From Margaritispora aquatica (lineage: Eukaryota; Ascomycota; Leotiomycetes; Helotiales; Discinellaceae), in NCBI GenBank assembly GCA_007644065.1, contig VJWN01000008.1, forward strand, positions 312,411 to 376,410: DNA of 64,000 nt, given 5' to 3'. A program made the translations under genes and the position numbers. This document shows positions 37,148 through 50,039 of this stretch, piece by piece (within the stretch, counting starts at the first letter, position 1; each line of letters begins with the position of its first letter). The notes beneath the pieces were generated by a model, which searched no databases, was not told where the DNA came from, and was given only the letters and a program-made list of their open reading frames with translations.

Positions 37148-38205
37148 GTGATTTAAATCGTTGGATTTGATTTCTTTTGAACATGTATAGATTGGATTTG
37201 TCTGGCATAGCATGGTGCTTAGGCTTGGGAAAATTTGTATAGAGATATCCAGTCCCTCAGAATGTGGGCGAAATTGAGTTTGGGTATATAGAGTCTTGGG
37301 AGCAGAGTAATCAAGTTACCTTTTCCACAGGGATGTAACGACAACTTAGGAGTGACGTCCAGCGAAGCTTTTCCGGGATTGATGGAACGGCCCGTCAAAT
37401 ATATGAGTTACCGCGCAGGGAATTACAATTCCAGGTATGTACTGGGTCGGTTGTATGCCTTTACGTGAGATGGATGTTGTGTGTCTTCAAGATAGATAGG
37501 TTGGGGGCGGAATGTACGTAAAAGACCAGCCGCACAACTTCACAAACTTTCTAGCTGACTATCACCCACGATGATGCCAGCAATAATCAGTTTACGTGTA
37601 TCTATAATAAGATTTTTCTTTTTTGTAAATTAGAGTTTCTTTAAAGTCGCCTGCTCTAAGTCAGCTTGTTATCAAGCAAACTATTTGAGAAGTGGGCCTT
37701 TTCTCGTTCAGCAGTCCAAACTTGTGGGAGCAGATTACTTCGGCTTCCTAGACAAATGCTCTTATACATGCGTACGTAACAATAGTTAATATTCTTTTAT
37801 TCTTCGCATAACCTTTTGATGGATGGCAGACCTACTTTGGAATGGTCATGATGTTCAGCAGAATAGGATGGCCTAGACACACCTCGTGTCACGAGACACC
37901 GACTAAGGGCAGCTTGAACATTTAAGACCATACAAGATCAAGAACTAATACTGAGGTGTTTTACAACTCTTTGTCATGCAAACCATGCCCTGCCTCTTTT
38001 TTCCCTGCTCTTTCGCCTTTTTCTCAAGTTGCTTGAATTGCCAAATCACCTGACATAGTTTAATGCTCAACCTAAGCGAATTACGTTCTCGGCTCTTCAG
38101 GCGTTCCTGCTAAATCCAAGCCCACAGGAAACCTTAACAAGGACAACCTCGACCTCTGCATAGCCACCTTCTACGAGCCCAAAAGAATATCAGGATACTT
38201 CAAGC
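37148..38205. other. Intergenic region, no gene seen
   Basis: AT-rich DNA (T-run near 37613-37625) with no supported frame. It contains the 3' flank of the desaturase-like gene and the promoter of the methyltransferase. Confidence 0.5.
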
Positions 38206-39064
<859 letters not shown>

Positions 39065-41636
39065 AAACGCGAGTTTGCGCACTCATCATGTTGCTACAAC
39101 GACCACGTGTTAGTCACGTCCATAGTTACGAACCACTAGTCCGCTGCTGCTGGTAGTCGTGTTTCGCGTCACCTCATGGCACCTCAGAATGCGACGCGGT
39201 CCAACCTCGTCATCAGGAACGAGTGTTGAGAAGAATCGGCACTCAAGCAAGAGTCTCGGAATCTGAATATTTGTTTAGTCCAACATAGCAAATACGCGTC
39301 AATAACTTGAAGCATTCTTCTCAGATCTCTTGTGTGACAAAGTACAGTCATTATCTCCGTAAAGGCGCTCACTTTTGTTTGGCTGACGTGCTCACCAATA
39401 GGCACTGAAAATCAGATCTACAACTCGACTCTACAATATTTACTAACCTTGAGCAGTCAACGACGGACTGGAGAAGGCGAGAAATTGCTATTCCTGGTTT
39501 CGATGCTACCTCTATCTTGCATTTTATGTGTTCTGTAAGAGTTTGTGGTATTCTATTTCTTCTTTTGTTTCATGTAGATTGCTCAAACATGCAAAGTTGC
39601 TATTTCTGCTTGCAGACTTACTCTGGAATTTCATGTTGTAGAATGCTCTAGCTATTCTTGTCATTACATTTACATGGTCTATTCCTTCTTCAGACTGCCT
39701 GCTAGGTTCGTAATGAGTTTATCTTGGGCCTCTGACATTGCAGGGCTCTCTACCCAGTCTCCTGGTAGATTCTTGAGACTTCATGTCACGAGGTCTATGA
39801 GGTCGTTTCGTTCTAGGCTTGTATCGAGGTTCTTGTATGTCATAATTCTCATGTTGGACTTTCGAGGCTCTCCAGACTCGGGACTTTCCAAACCCGGGGC
39901 TCTCAAGTTATAGACACTTCCAGTCCGTCAAGAGATCTTGCAAATCTCTCGACTTGTTTTGTTGAATCCCACCTAGAACTTGTGTGCAACAAGAAGGCTT
40001 AAAAGCCATACCTCAAACTCGTTTAGCCATTCACAACTCTCAACATGTGATCATCTCAGCCATTCTTTTTGCCCATTATACTTTTGGTGTCAATGGGCAC
40101 TCGCTGACTACGTCATTTGTACTCTTGCTGCTAGGTGGACGCAGGAGGCTCATGACTTACTGTCATTTGGCTTCTGTCATGTGTCATGGTGAAATTAGCT
40201 CGAAACTCTTATGCTGTCAACTAGACCTTGCATCCTTCACTGAAAGTTCATAGAAAGCTCTCATCTTGCGAAGTGTCAATTCTAACTCTTGATGCAATAT
40301 AGCCCAAGTACTGTTGTTTCATGTTCTTTATGGTGCTCAGCAAACAGTCTAGGGACTTTCTACATGAACAGGCACAAACAGCCAAAGGCATGTACACAAC
40401 TATGAGATCATCTGTGAGTCTTTGAAAAGAAACTCTACAGCAAGGAATACATTGTTTAGACAAGTTCCTGTTTCGTCTATCTTCAAGAATTATTTCATCC
40501 CACTCCTGAAGCAGTACTTCACTTCAAATTTTCAATGAGAGAGTCACCGAGTTCTGAGACAAGACATCACATTCAACAATCACTTGTTGTTCTCTCTATA
40601 TTTGTTGTCCCACCACCGAGCCAGTAGTTCGTTTTAAGAAAGCTGTGTAAATTGCCCTTTACCTCTACGATATGTGTCTTAAGACAAAACTCAGTTCTAG
40701 TGAACACTTCCTGTCTTTCTATGTATTTACAACATCCTCTAACTTGTTACCGAAGCATTATTGTGTTTTAAAATATCATTATCAAAACCCACCTCCCAAT
40801 CAATACAAATGAAGTATCAAAACAAAACATCAGTTCCATTTGTCTCTGCTTTCATTTTATCTCCTAATCTCTTGTTTTCCAACACCATACGCCAAGTGGG
40901 TGTACCTCGTTTGAGCGAAGGAATACCTCCAGATGTTGTACCTCATCATCTTCAAGTAACTTATAGATATAGAAAGAAAGAATTCAGTTGGTTTTTGCTC
41001 TCACCACTCTATGTGATATTGAGCTTTAGAGTCATTAGTCTAGGACATGTAACTCCGAGTCACTCTATTTTACCACCAAATAAGTCCTTCGTGTCAAGAA
41101 ATCAATACCAAGCTACTCTTACCTTATGCAAATGGAGCTTAAGCCAAGACGTCACTCTTGCAGTCCATAAAGCGACTTTCAAAACAAGACGTCACTTCTA
41201 AAGATCATTTGCTATCTTTCTTCTCATCTCACTTCGAATTCGTTCCAAAATATCAACACGAAATCGTTTTTTACTATTCACGAATCGAGTTTTGAGCCAA
41301 GACGTCACTCTCATACTCCATGAATCGAGTTTTACAACAGGACGTCACTTCTAGCAATGAATGGTTGTTCTTTTCAAATCTTTCGTATGCCTATATGATC
41401 CCCTCTCCGTTCCTCTTGGTTTCTAATCTTGAATAAACTCGACACACCTTTCACCGATCTGCATTCACAACACTCATCAATCAACATAGCATCTTCGAAT
41501 CATCCATTCTCATCCACCTCATCCATCATCGTCCACCTCGTCTAACTCAGCCACCTTATTCACCCTCTTTCATCTTCATACACCTCATCTAACTCGTCCA
41601 TCATTATCCAAAGTTATATCAAACCCAGCAGTTGCT
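39065..41636. other. Long AT-rich intergenic region
   Basis: No gene is supported. Several frames of 70-146 codons exist on the + strand but have poor codon character and no motif. The right end is the promoter of the next gene and contains the GACGTCAC duplication. Confidence 0.5.
41140..41353 (+). repeat. 153-bp-period duplication with four GACGTCAC sites
   Basis: GACGTCAC occurs at 41148, 41188, 41301 and 41341. The two pairs have the same 40-bp internal spacing and similar flanks (GCCAAGACGTCACTCT... / CAAGACGTCACTTCTA), so one pair is a copy of the other shifted by 153 bp. GTGACGTC is a CRE-type half/near-full site for ATF/CREB-type bZIP factors. The array is 290-490 bp upstream of the ATG at 41637. 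Confidence 0.7.
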
Positions 41637-44195
41637 ATGGATTCCTCCCACGGTTTGTACCAAGCCTCAGAGCAAGATCCTCAGGATGAGAACTCATCAG
41701 TGAACGGCCTTCCACCACATGCTTTAGGTAAGTAACATCCATACTTACAGAATCCCTGATCCCTTTTCTTGGAGTTCATAGACACATGCCCACCATCCTG
41801 TGTATCAACTTGATACAGACTTCTTTCCCTCTCAGGACAAGCTTTCATCACACCCTGGTCATCATCATTTGTCTCAACTGGGGTCAGCGATTTGAACTCC
41901 TGCCTGCGACGATGGTGTATGAAAAGTGTTGTCCGTCATCACATCCCGAGGGTCGATTCACTCGAGGTCCTCCAGCTCGTTCAACCACGAACCCCGAACT
42001 CCTAATTGTGATGAATGTACATGACAGATTTTATCTGTTATCATGTCCCGAAGGCACACTCACTCGAGGTCCTCTAGCTCGTTCAACCACACACATGCGG
42101 TCACGACAACGACCGTCGATTCACTTTCCTTTCTTCAAGCCTTCTTCTACCTCTACTTACTTTTCAACAACACACAATTTCTCTGCCTAAAGCTAACCAC
42201 ACAACCATAGCATCGAATCATATTCCTGTGGTTTATGATTTCAACAACATATTAACCCCCTTCAACTACTTGGAAGAGCACGCCAGAGACCCTTACGCCG
42301 AGTCACTTTACCAGCAAGACTCAGACTCTTTATCTTCATTCAACGGAGCAGGCTCAGATATGGACTCTGTTATCGAAGCTAGCCAGTACTCTGGAAGATC
42401 TGATCTCGGCGATGAGCGCGGAGGTATTGACTACGATGATTCCGACAGCCATCTATCGGGAGGATCTGGTTCGGAAGGTGACCTAGCATCATTATTTGGA
42501 GGCTCCGATGCCGATGAGGGGGGGGAGATGGCAACAGTCTTCGAGAAGACTGACTTTGAACAAGATGAACCTGGTCTACACTCACTTAACAGTGAGAATG
42601 GAGAGATCAACTCCCAGGAGGGCCTCGATATTCCAATGATGAACGACGGCCATGCTACTCCTGTCTTCCATAATGAGCGCGAGTTCACAAGCTCACCAGG
42701 TACTCTTCGCCGGCAAAGAAACAGCTTGGCCAGCACTGGAACCCTGTATAATGATCCTACCAATGACATTTTTGCAGAGGGAGTGCGAGCACAACCTATG
42801 AATCAACAATCTGGGTACCAGCTGGAGCGGCCTTTCTTGAGCTTCAGTCCTTACCCCATAATGCCACAAACATATCAACTAAATGTCCCGAAGCTAATAG
42901 CTCCTATGGGTCTTTATAACTTTGGTGCTCGCCCAGACATGGCCTCGCCAACCAATTTGGGACATTCAAACATGGGCTCGCTTAGCTCACCAGACCGTTT
43001 CAATGCTGCTTCGCGCTCCCCTATGCCTATGTTTCGCTCACAACAACAAGCATATGCAGGTTCTCCATTGCAGAGTTCCCGCGAAAACAACCGAATGGCT
43101 GCTGTCCATACCCGCATGAACAACAATGTGAGAGCTGTTTCTTTCAACCAGAAAATCAGCCCCAGACCTCAAAACTTCACGGTCACTTTGCCTCCCACAA
43201 TTATCAGAGCCGAAGTATCCAGATCGAAGCGCGATCATCCATCCACCGGGTTCAGTGCCACTAATCTCGAACAAGAAATCGCCCAAAACGAGCATTTGCG
43301 CGGGCAAATCGCTGCGATGGACGCTCTAATTGAGAAGGATTCGGCTCTCAAAGGCAGAATCTTGCTGAATGAGGATCGCTACCGTGTTCTCGCTAAGCGA
43401 GCCCGTACCATTGATCGTGCCAAAGGAATTAGGAACGAAATTCAGTATTACGAGGCCGGTGGCTTTCACGAGGAGAATACTGATTCGGGAAGTCAGATGC
43501 CCGTGGCTAGGCACAGCGCTGAGGATTATGCATCTGATTATTCGCCCGATGGCTTCGATAACGATGGCGTTTACGATGCTACCGGTGCTGATGTTGGTGA
43601 AGGTGTCAGTTCAGGAGCTTGGATGTCTGGAGCTCGACAGAGTGTTTATGCTCAAGGAGCTGAAAATCACTATTCTGGATATTCGGCTAATGAGTTCGAA
43701 GACGAGGAGATGGCTGGTGATTCCAGCACCGATGCTGGTGAGGGTGTTGGTTTTGACCAGGGCCAAGAAAACGAGATTCCAACCCCCTTTACCAAGAGAA
43801 AGAAGGTTATTGTGGCTAGAGAGCGTGCTGCCCAGATGGAGATGGAGGAAAAGCTCGACAGGTGTGTCAAGGAATTCGAGGCCTTGCAGACTCGAATGAA
43901 GAGAAACGAGTTGCGAATCGAGTGGTGTGAGCGAGAGCTGGTGCTTCGGGATGAATGGGAGAGAGTCAGTGGCGTTCCATGGGGAAAGAGGGCCGGGGCT
44001 TCGAAGACGGTATGTGTTTCTAGTTCTTTCCTTTTTACCTTTTACATTTTCAAGCTCGGAATGCTATCTTTCGAAGTGGACTTTTTGCTGACTTTTGATG
44101 TCTTGTAGGGCAAGGAGACGAATACTCCGACCAAGAGAGGTGCTCGTGTTGTCCCTGGAGCTTCCGAATCAGCAAGGAAGCGAACCAAGCATTAA
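41637..44195 (+). CDS. Unrecognised disordered protein with C-terminal coiled coil
   Basis: My model has exons 41637-41727, 42211-44009 and 44109-44195 (658 residues). The first intron is unusually long (483 bp) but has GTAAGT and CCATAG ends and keeps phase 1. The last is 99 bp. The protein is mostly low-complexity and acidic (SDSLSSFNGAGSDMDS; EDEEMAGDSSTDAGEG), with Met/Pro/Ser/Gln-rich central stretches. About residues 380-430 and 570-625 are charged helices (EQEIAQNEHLRGQIAAMDAL, AAQMEMEEKLDRCVKEFEAL), likely coiled coils. It ends in basic KRTKH. No catalytic domain is visible. I take it as a fast-evolving, possibly lineage-specific nuclear or scaffold protein; this is inference. Exon 1 could be wrong, and a start inside the long intron is the alternative. 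Confidence 0.65.
41936..42092 (+). repeat. 102-bp-period duplication inside the long intron
   Basis: CTCGAGGTCCTCCAGCTCG at 41961 recurs as CTCGAGGTCCTCTAGCTCG at 42063 within about 55 bp of matching sequence each. Both lie inside a 134-codon open frame (41786-42190). Read in that frame, the copies give RFTRGPPARSTT and TLTRGPLARSTT. This is either a duplicated intron segment or an alternative exon. Confidence 0.65.
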
Positions 44196-44422
44196 TCAAA
44201 GCGAGCACTGGGACATGTCATATCATGGAAACTAGACGGTGAGAAGGCAACTTCTTGCCATTTTGGATGGTTGCATCTACATCATAACCCCGGCGTTAGG
44301 ATTACCATTCTGGGATTTCATGGACATATGGCAAGAGCAATACCTTACGTTTTATGGGAAAGGCATTAATGCCATATTTGAATACTACAAGCGTGACTTA
44401 TCTTCTGGGGTTTTCTGGGTTT

Positions 44423-44575
44423 GGCGAGGGCATCAGAAGCGGTCTTCTTCTTTTTGCATCATACATAGCGTTGGAGCGGGCATAAGAAGCGATCTTCTTT
44501 CGGCATCATACATGGTGTTTGGCGCGGGCATGGATAGTGGCCTTCTGTTTGAAGCATACATGGTATGGAGGCAAC
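44423..44575 (+). repeat. Three degenerate 48-50-bp tandem units in the 3' flank
   Basis: Units start at 44423, 44473 and 44521. Each reads G-G-C/A-G-C/A-GGGCAT, then (A)GAAGC/TAGTGG, a CTTCTT-type stretch and CATACAT. They lie 230-380 bp after the stop of the coiled-coil gene and before the convergent acetyltransferase gene, probably within a 3' UTR. Confidence 0.65.
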
Positions 44576-44611
44576 AATGAAATATTATTATTCAGAAATG
44601 CACGCACAGTA

Positions 44612-45553
44612 TCAAAATTTGTCACTGTCGATCCAGATGTACGAAGTCTGGGCAACATTCTTCCCCCCGACCCCTTTCATGACAGCCTCACTTGCCTCAT
44701 TGCCGTCATAAACATTAGAATGCACCCAACCAGTGCTGCCGCTGAAGCCTAGATCCTCATATGCACCGGCATATACATCACCCAAAAGCTTGACCGTGAC
44801 AATATTAGCGAGCCCCAAACCTCTGTAATCTGGCAACACGAAGAGCGTCGCAAAGCTACCATCTGGTCCGGTGAAACCCCACGCTACTAGCAAGCCCTGC
44901 GCATTGAGGACTCCTATGCTCGGCAAGAGCAAGTATGTCGATGCTTGTCTGGGGATCGAGGACGTGGAGATCACTATGTCGATCTGATCAGCTGGGACGC
45001 GGCCGATGGAGTATCCTTGCGGGAGCGCTTTGGTGGGTATTGAGGCAACAGAGGGTGTGTTGATAGCCCAAAGATTCCAGATAGTATTCCTTTCGACTGC
45101 GTTTTTGGCTGTTCCAATGGCGACGAGTTCAGTAGACATATGACTGTGGATGCAGGAGAACTTGAGGAAAGGTTGAAAGGGCCAACCGGGTGCCTCAGGG
45201 ATCGATATATCTTTTAGGAATATAATTGAGGCGTAGACATGCTCGTTTATAAGCCTTTTCTGGTTCGAATTTAGTGGCCCATGTGTGTTATTCAGTGGGT
45301 TGAACATCCATATTTGAGACTCATCGTGGCGAGAGCGGTCAGCAAATACCACCGTGTAGCACTCTGGAATAGAAGCTGCTCCCGAGGGGAATGTAGCTGC
45401 AAAGAGACAATGTCTGGATGGTAGATTCACGGGGGACCTGATGCGATTGTAGGTTCCGTTTGAGATTGGAAAGTGGGGTTCAAGGAGGGGTAGAAAAGTT
45501 GCGATTGCGGACTCTTGTGAGTGTCTGTAGAACTTGACTGGTTCTTGTGCCAT
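44612..45553 (-). CDS. GNAT acetyltransferase, FR47-like
   Basis: Single exon; from the ATG at 45553 (MAQEPVKFYRH) it gives 313 residues. A longer frame begins at ATG 45595 but its 14 extra residues are not protein-like. The C-terminal third has the GNAT acetyl-CoA fold: LLVAWGFTGPDGSFATLFVLPDYRGLGLANIVTV carries the R/Q-x-x-G-x-G/A loop (YRGLGLA), followed by WVHSNVYDGNEASEAVMKGVG. The N-terminal half is typical of glycine-N-acyltransferase-like/FR47 proteins. The enzyme should transfer an acyl group from CoA to an amine; the substrate is not evident. It is convergent with the coiled-coil gene. Confidence 0.85.
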   Translation of the reverse strand: MAQEPVKFYRHSQESAIATFLPLLEPHFPISNGTYNRIRSPVNLPSRHCLFAATFPSGAASIPECYTVVFADRSRHDESQIWMFNPLNNTHGPLNSNQKRLINEHVYASIIFLKDISIPEAPGWPFQPFLKFSCIHSHMSTELVAIGTAKNAVERNTIWNLWAINTPSVASIPTKALPQGYSIGRVPADQIDIVISTSSIPRQASTYLLLPSIGVLNAQGLLVAWGFTGPDGSFATLFVLPDYRGLGLANIVTVKLLGDVYAGAYEDLGFSGSTGWVHSNVYDGNEASEAVMKGVGGKNVAQTSYIWIDSDKF

Positions 45554-46388
45554 CTTGAGCTTTGTGAAGTTGCAACTTTGATCCTTATAGCACATGTCAG
45601 TACGTGATGTCTCTAGCGGGGTGCGACTTGGTGTTAGGTTACCTTGGAGCTAGCCAGTGCAACCCGCACTGATTTCCTTGCCACAAGAACTGATATCAGA
45701 ACTTTGGATAGCAATGAAACGCTCTGTTGGATTCAAAATCTCGTCTTATATGCTGCAAAAGCAAGTGTTGTGACTCATGAAAACAGTCACTCCCAGCAAC
45801 ATCAACACACAGACGGATATTTAGAGATCTACGCCAAGGAATATCCGAGACGAAGCCGACCCCTTTTAGTGACAGGCGAGATCATGAACTTTGTTACATT
45901 TGGTACCATGGCTGCTGTCTGCCACCTCGAGCATTAAATCCGATACTTCAAAAAGCAGATACCCGCTGCCAATTCTTTCACCAAACATCAGACAGGTTGT
46001 TTGATGCTTCTGCTTGGTCCACAAGCTCCAAAATCGTACAACTTCAACTCGGCATTTCGCAGGTATTCAAGCTTGAAAGATGATCTTTGATGTTTATTCT
46101 GGACAGTAATTTGAGCTGTATGGTGAAGCTACTTTCAAGTCAAGCGATTCCTTTTGGTTGAGTTGTAGTTGGGTTAGCTGATTGAGCTCACAAGATGGGA
46201 AGCTGCAGTATAGGGCTATCATTTCGCACAATGAAAATTCCCAAGTAGGCAGGCATGTACCTGTGACTGCGAGTTCCTAATTCAACATATCCAAAGTCTC
46301 TCCTTGTCTACAAATCTTTCGTTGCAAACTTCTTTCTTCATCAATCATCAACCATTCGCAACCACCTCCAACTCCACCGACCCCCAAG
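45554..46388. other. Divergent promoter region, no gene
   Basis: This lies between the acetyltransferase (-) and the S53 peptidase (+). A 97-codon frame at 45644-45937 (+) shows no protein character. The last 60 bp before ATG 46389 are CT/CA-rich, as fungal leaders often are. Confidence 0.5.
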
Positions 46389-49200
46389 ATGCCTGTTTCA
46401 ACGCTCGTTGTGCTAACTGCTCTGTTGACAAGTACTCAGAGTATCGTAATTCCGCGATCTCACGTTTTGCATGAGCAGAGAGATGTAACTCACTCCAATC
46501 AGTGGGTAAAGCGCGACAAGCTCTCTGCATCTGCCATTCTGCCTATGCGTATTGGATTGAACCAACAAAATCTGGAGAAAGGTTATGGCTTTCTTATGGA
46601 AGTGTAAGCACTGCCCGTACAAGATTTCTATCATTAAGCTGACACAAAGCAAGATCGCATCCCGATTCCGAGAACTATGGCAAGCATTGGACTTCCGACC
46701 AGGTCATCGAGATGTTCGCACCTAATCTAGAGACTGTCAATTCAGTCAAGTCCTGGCTAACCGAGTTCGGCATTGGTGCAGAGCGACTTAGTCACTCAGA
46801 CAACAGGGGATGGATTGCATTTGATGCGACTGTGGAGGAAGCAAACGAATTGCTTGCCACTGAGTTCCATGAATTTGAGCATGAAACCTCAGGACATGTA
46901 GTCCAGGGTTGTGACAGGTGTGTAGATTAATGTTTTGACCCTGCTCAATCACTAACCCACGTACAGCTACCATGTTCCCAAGCACGTCCAAAAACATGTG
47001 GATTATATCACACCTGGAATCAAGCTTCTAGCCCCACTTGGAGCAAAAGGAAAGCGTGGATTCGGAATGGGTGCTGCGGGAAAAGCACTCCCTCCCCTGA
47101 TGGTTGTCGAGCCCCATGGCTTACCCCTTATGGCAGCCGGTCCTCTGTCAACATGTGATGCATGGATTACACCAGATTGCGTTAGAGCCCTGTACAATAT
47201 TCCAGAGACTCCAGAATATCCTGGCGGAGTTCCAAGAGCAGATAATTCCATGGGAATCTTCGAAACTGCTGACTACTATTCGCAGCGGGATCTCAACATC
47301 TTTTTCAAGAACTTTACTCCAAATATTCCACAAAATACTGCTCCCATACCTGCTTTTATTGACGGCGCTGTTGCACCAAATGGGTATGAAGGCGATGGAG
47401 GAGAGGTGTGTATAGATCATCAGCCCCGACAAATGAACTGCTGTTTGAGCCTTCTCGCTTAACCTCCCCTCCTTGTGACTGATGCAATTGCTAGCCTTCT
47501 CATTTTGGGCAATTTGTTAACATTTAATAGTCAGGACTAGACTTTCAGCTGGCATATCCTCTGCTCTACCCTCAGACCATCACCCTGTATCAAACCGATG
47601 ATTTGTATTATGCCACAGACAACAACTCCCCAGCAACTGGTGGTTTTAATACCTTCCTTGATGCTATAGATGGAGTATGGTTGTTTTTGCTGATATTGAG
47701 TTCGAAGCTGATGCTTAATAGTCATACTGTACATACTCAGCTTATGGAGAGACTGGAAATGATCGTGAGATTGTTTTGTTGGGGCCATTGTCTGATGGCT
47801 GACAACAACACAGCAATTGATCCCGTGTATCCTGACGAGAGTGGTGCTGAAGGCGCATATAGAGGTCCGTTGATGTGTGGAGTTTATAAGGTGCGTTCAC
47901 CATTGCTGGATTTCCGTTACTTTAAGGCCTTGACTGATGATAAAAGCCTACCAACGTGATCTCAATTTCGTGTAAGTTTGGTTGCATACTAGCTCCTCCA
48001 TCTCATTGCACTTTAGCGAGATTACCTGGAGTCTAGCATGATTGATCTCGGCAATTTGTAAAAATTCCAAATTCTACGCTGACACTAAGCAAAGATGGAG
48101 GACAAGAAATAGACATGCCCGCTTATTATCAGATGCGACAATGCAACGAGTAAGAATTAGAGATCATCCATTTAAAATGAAGCTGATTCGGGTTCTAGAT
48201 TCCTCAAGCTGGGTCTTCAAGGAGTCTCAATCTTCTTCGCAAGTGGTGATTCGGGAGTCGCAGGTCCACCACATTTTGGTTCAGGAGGACCTAATGGTTG
48301 TTTGGGCCGTAATACAAGCATATTCAACCCGACATGGCCAAATAAGTGCGACTATTCTGCTTGTCAAAGAGCTCGCTGTCACGTACTGACATTGAATAGT
48401 TGTCCTTATGTGACTAATGTTGGTGCAACAAAAGTCAATGCTAATCGGTCGGTCTACCAACCGGAAAGTGCTGTTGTAGATCTGGCTGGACATCCTTATA
48501 GATATGCGTTCTCCTCGGGTGGAGGCTTTAGCAACATCTATAGGTGAGATTACTTTCTCCAGTGTTCTAGAGACGTGGTGGTTGAGGAAGCGTTTTGCTT
48601 GTTGGATTCGAACTGACGTATCAGCAGAGTACCAGACTATCAACAAAAGGCTATCGATCATTATTTTGACAACTACAACCCTCCATATCCATACTACACT
48701 GGAAATGACACCTTCGGTAAGAATGGAGGCATTTATAACCGGGTCGGTCGTGGGTGAGTTGTGCTCTGGCTGAAGATAACATTGACGTTGAGAATTGATT
48801 GACATTCGATAGTATTCCTGATGTATCGGCTAATGGCGATAATATTGCTACTTTTTACATTGGTCGATTGTCTCACTCGGGAGGAACAAGTGCTTCTACA
48901 CCAATCTTTGCCTCCATTGTGAACCGTATCAACGAGCAACGCCTGAATGCTGGAAAGAGTGTCATTGGATTCATCAACCCAGCTTTGTACCTTCACCCAG
49001 AGATTTTGAATGATATCACAAACGGTACCAACCCTGGCTGTCGTACGGAAGGCTTCGCAGCTGTTCCTGGATGGGATCCTGTCACTGGACTTGGTAAGTG
49101 CTTAAATATGAGAAATTGAAATGCTGAGGCACTAACACAAAGAATCAAAGGCACGCCAAACTATCCAAAAATGGTGGAGTTTTTTATGAGCTTGCCATGA
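46389..49200 (+). CDS. Secreted S53 (sedolisin-type) serine-carboxyl peptidase
   Basis: Thirteen exons: 46389-46603, 46654-46917, 46967-47405, 47531-47674, 47722-47764, 47814-47890, 47947-47971, 48095-48149, 48199-48345, 48400-48543, 48628-48753, 48813-49093 and 49151-49200 (669 residues). Every junction keeps the phase and rebuilds conserved family sequence. Residues 1-18 are a signal peptide (MPVSTLVVLTALLTSTQS). An activation prodomain (Pro-kumamolisin type) covers about 40-190, followed by the catalytic domain. The catalytic Glu/Asp pair is E364 and D368 in GETGND, the oxyanion Asp is D438 in ASGDSG, and the nucleophile Ser is S586 in SGGTSAS. Such enzymes are acid proteases (aorsin/tripeptidyl-peptidase-like) secreted for protein digestion. 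All catalytic residues are intact. Confidence 0.93.
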
Positions 49201-50039
49201 AATGCAATATTACCACAACAGATCTGCAATTGCTCTGTCCGATAACAGTACTTCTCTAATGTACTTGAGAATTTTGGTCGGAGGTCTGAGAAACGTCTTA
49301 TAATGTGTAGGAGGAGATATTTGAGTTAGAGGACTTCTTGCTTTGTGGTATTGCTTTCTTATGAGCTGATGAAAGACTGTTATGGTATATGAATATGATT
49401 GATTTATGACATGTTTGAAATGGGGGCTTCTGTGTTCGTGAGTGTTCCAACTTTGCTTTACATGTGCTGGGCCAGCACTGCTCTACAAGCCGCTTCTGAT
49501 TCATTCTCACTAATATGTTCTCCATGACGAAGTCAATTAGCCATTTCGGCTTTTCCCCAACGTAATTCCAGTGTATCAAACATGTCAGACATTCAGATCA
49601 TCTTGTATTTCTAAAATTGTGTGCCCCCTGTATTCCCTTGTCCTCAAACTCATCATCTCATCTCCTGAAAAAGTGAAAAAAATATACTTAGAAGATAAAA
49701 AGCCCATGCCAACAAAAAGCCCCACGCTGACCTGACCGTATACGCCGATGCAAGAACTGAATGTCGTCTGCATCTATGCACATACACAACACACACACAC
49801 ACACATGCATGTTTTGGCATGCTTGACATGACATGACACCTGCTCTTTCATATCCCATTTCGCCCCTCTCTCCCCCTCGTCCGCTCCGCTCCGCTCTGCT
49901 CTGATGAAATCCACCTCCCAACCCACATTGCTTCGCTTTCACAGCGTGCTAATAGTACAGACACACACATACAGAATTTCTTCCCACCATCGTCATCATC
50001 ATATAGTGACAAAACTCATGACTACCCGAAGGGTGGAGA
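49201..50039. other. Intergenic region between convergent genes
   Basis: This holds the 3' flanks of the S53 gene (+) and the first DUF5672 gene (-). An AC dinucleotide run lies at 49789-49805. I see no gene. Confidence 0.5.

Noticed and set aside
39674..41201. Several + strand frames of 70-146 codons
   Set aside because: There is no motif, the composition is Phe/Ser/Leu-biased as expected from AT-rich DNA, and no splice chain joins them.
45644..45937. 97-codon frame upstream of the acetyltransferase
   Set aside because: It sits in the promoter region between divergent genes and shows no conserved features.
48346..48399. Readthrough of the intron as coding (frame stays open across it)
   Set aside because: Splicing it restores WPNNCPYVTNVGATKV, the conserved peptidase sequence, so it is an intron.
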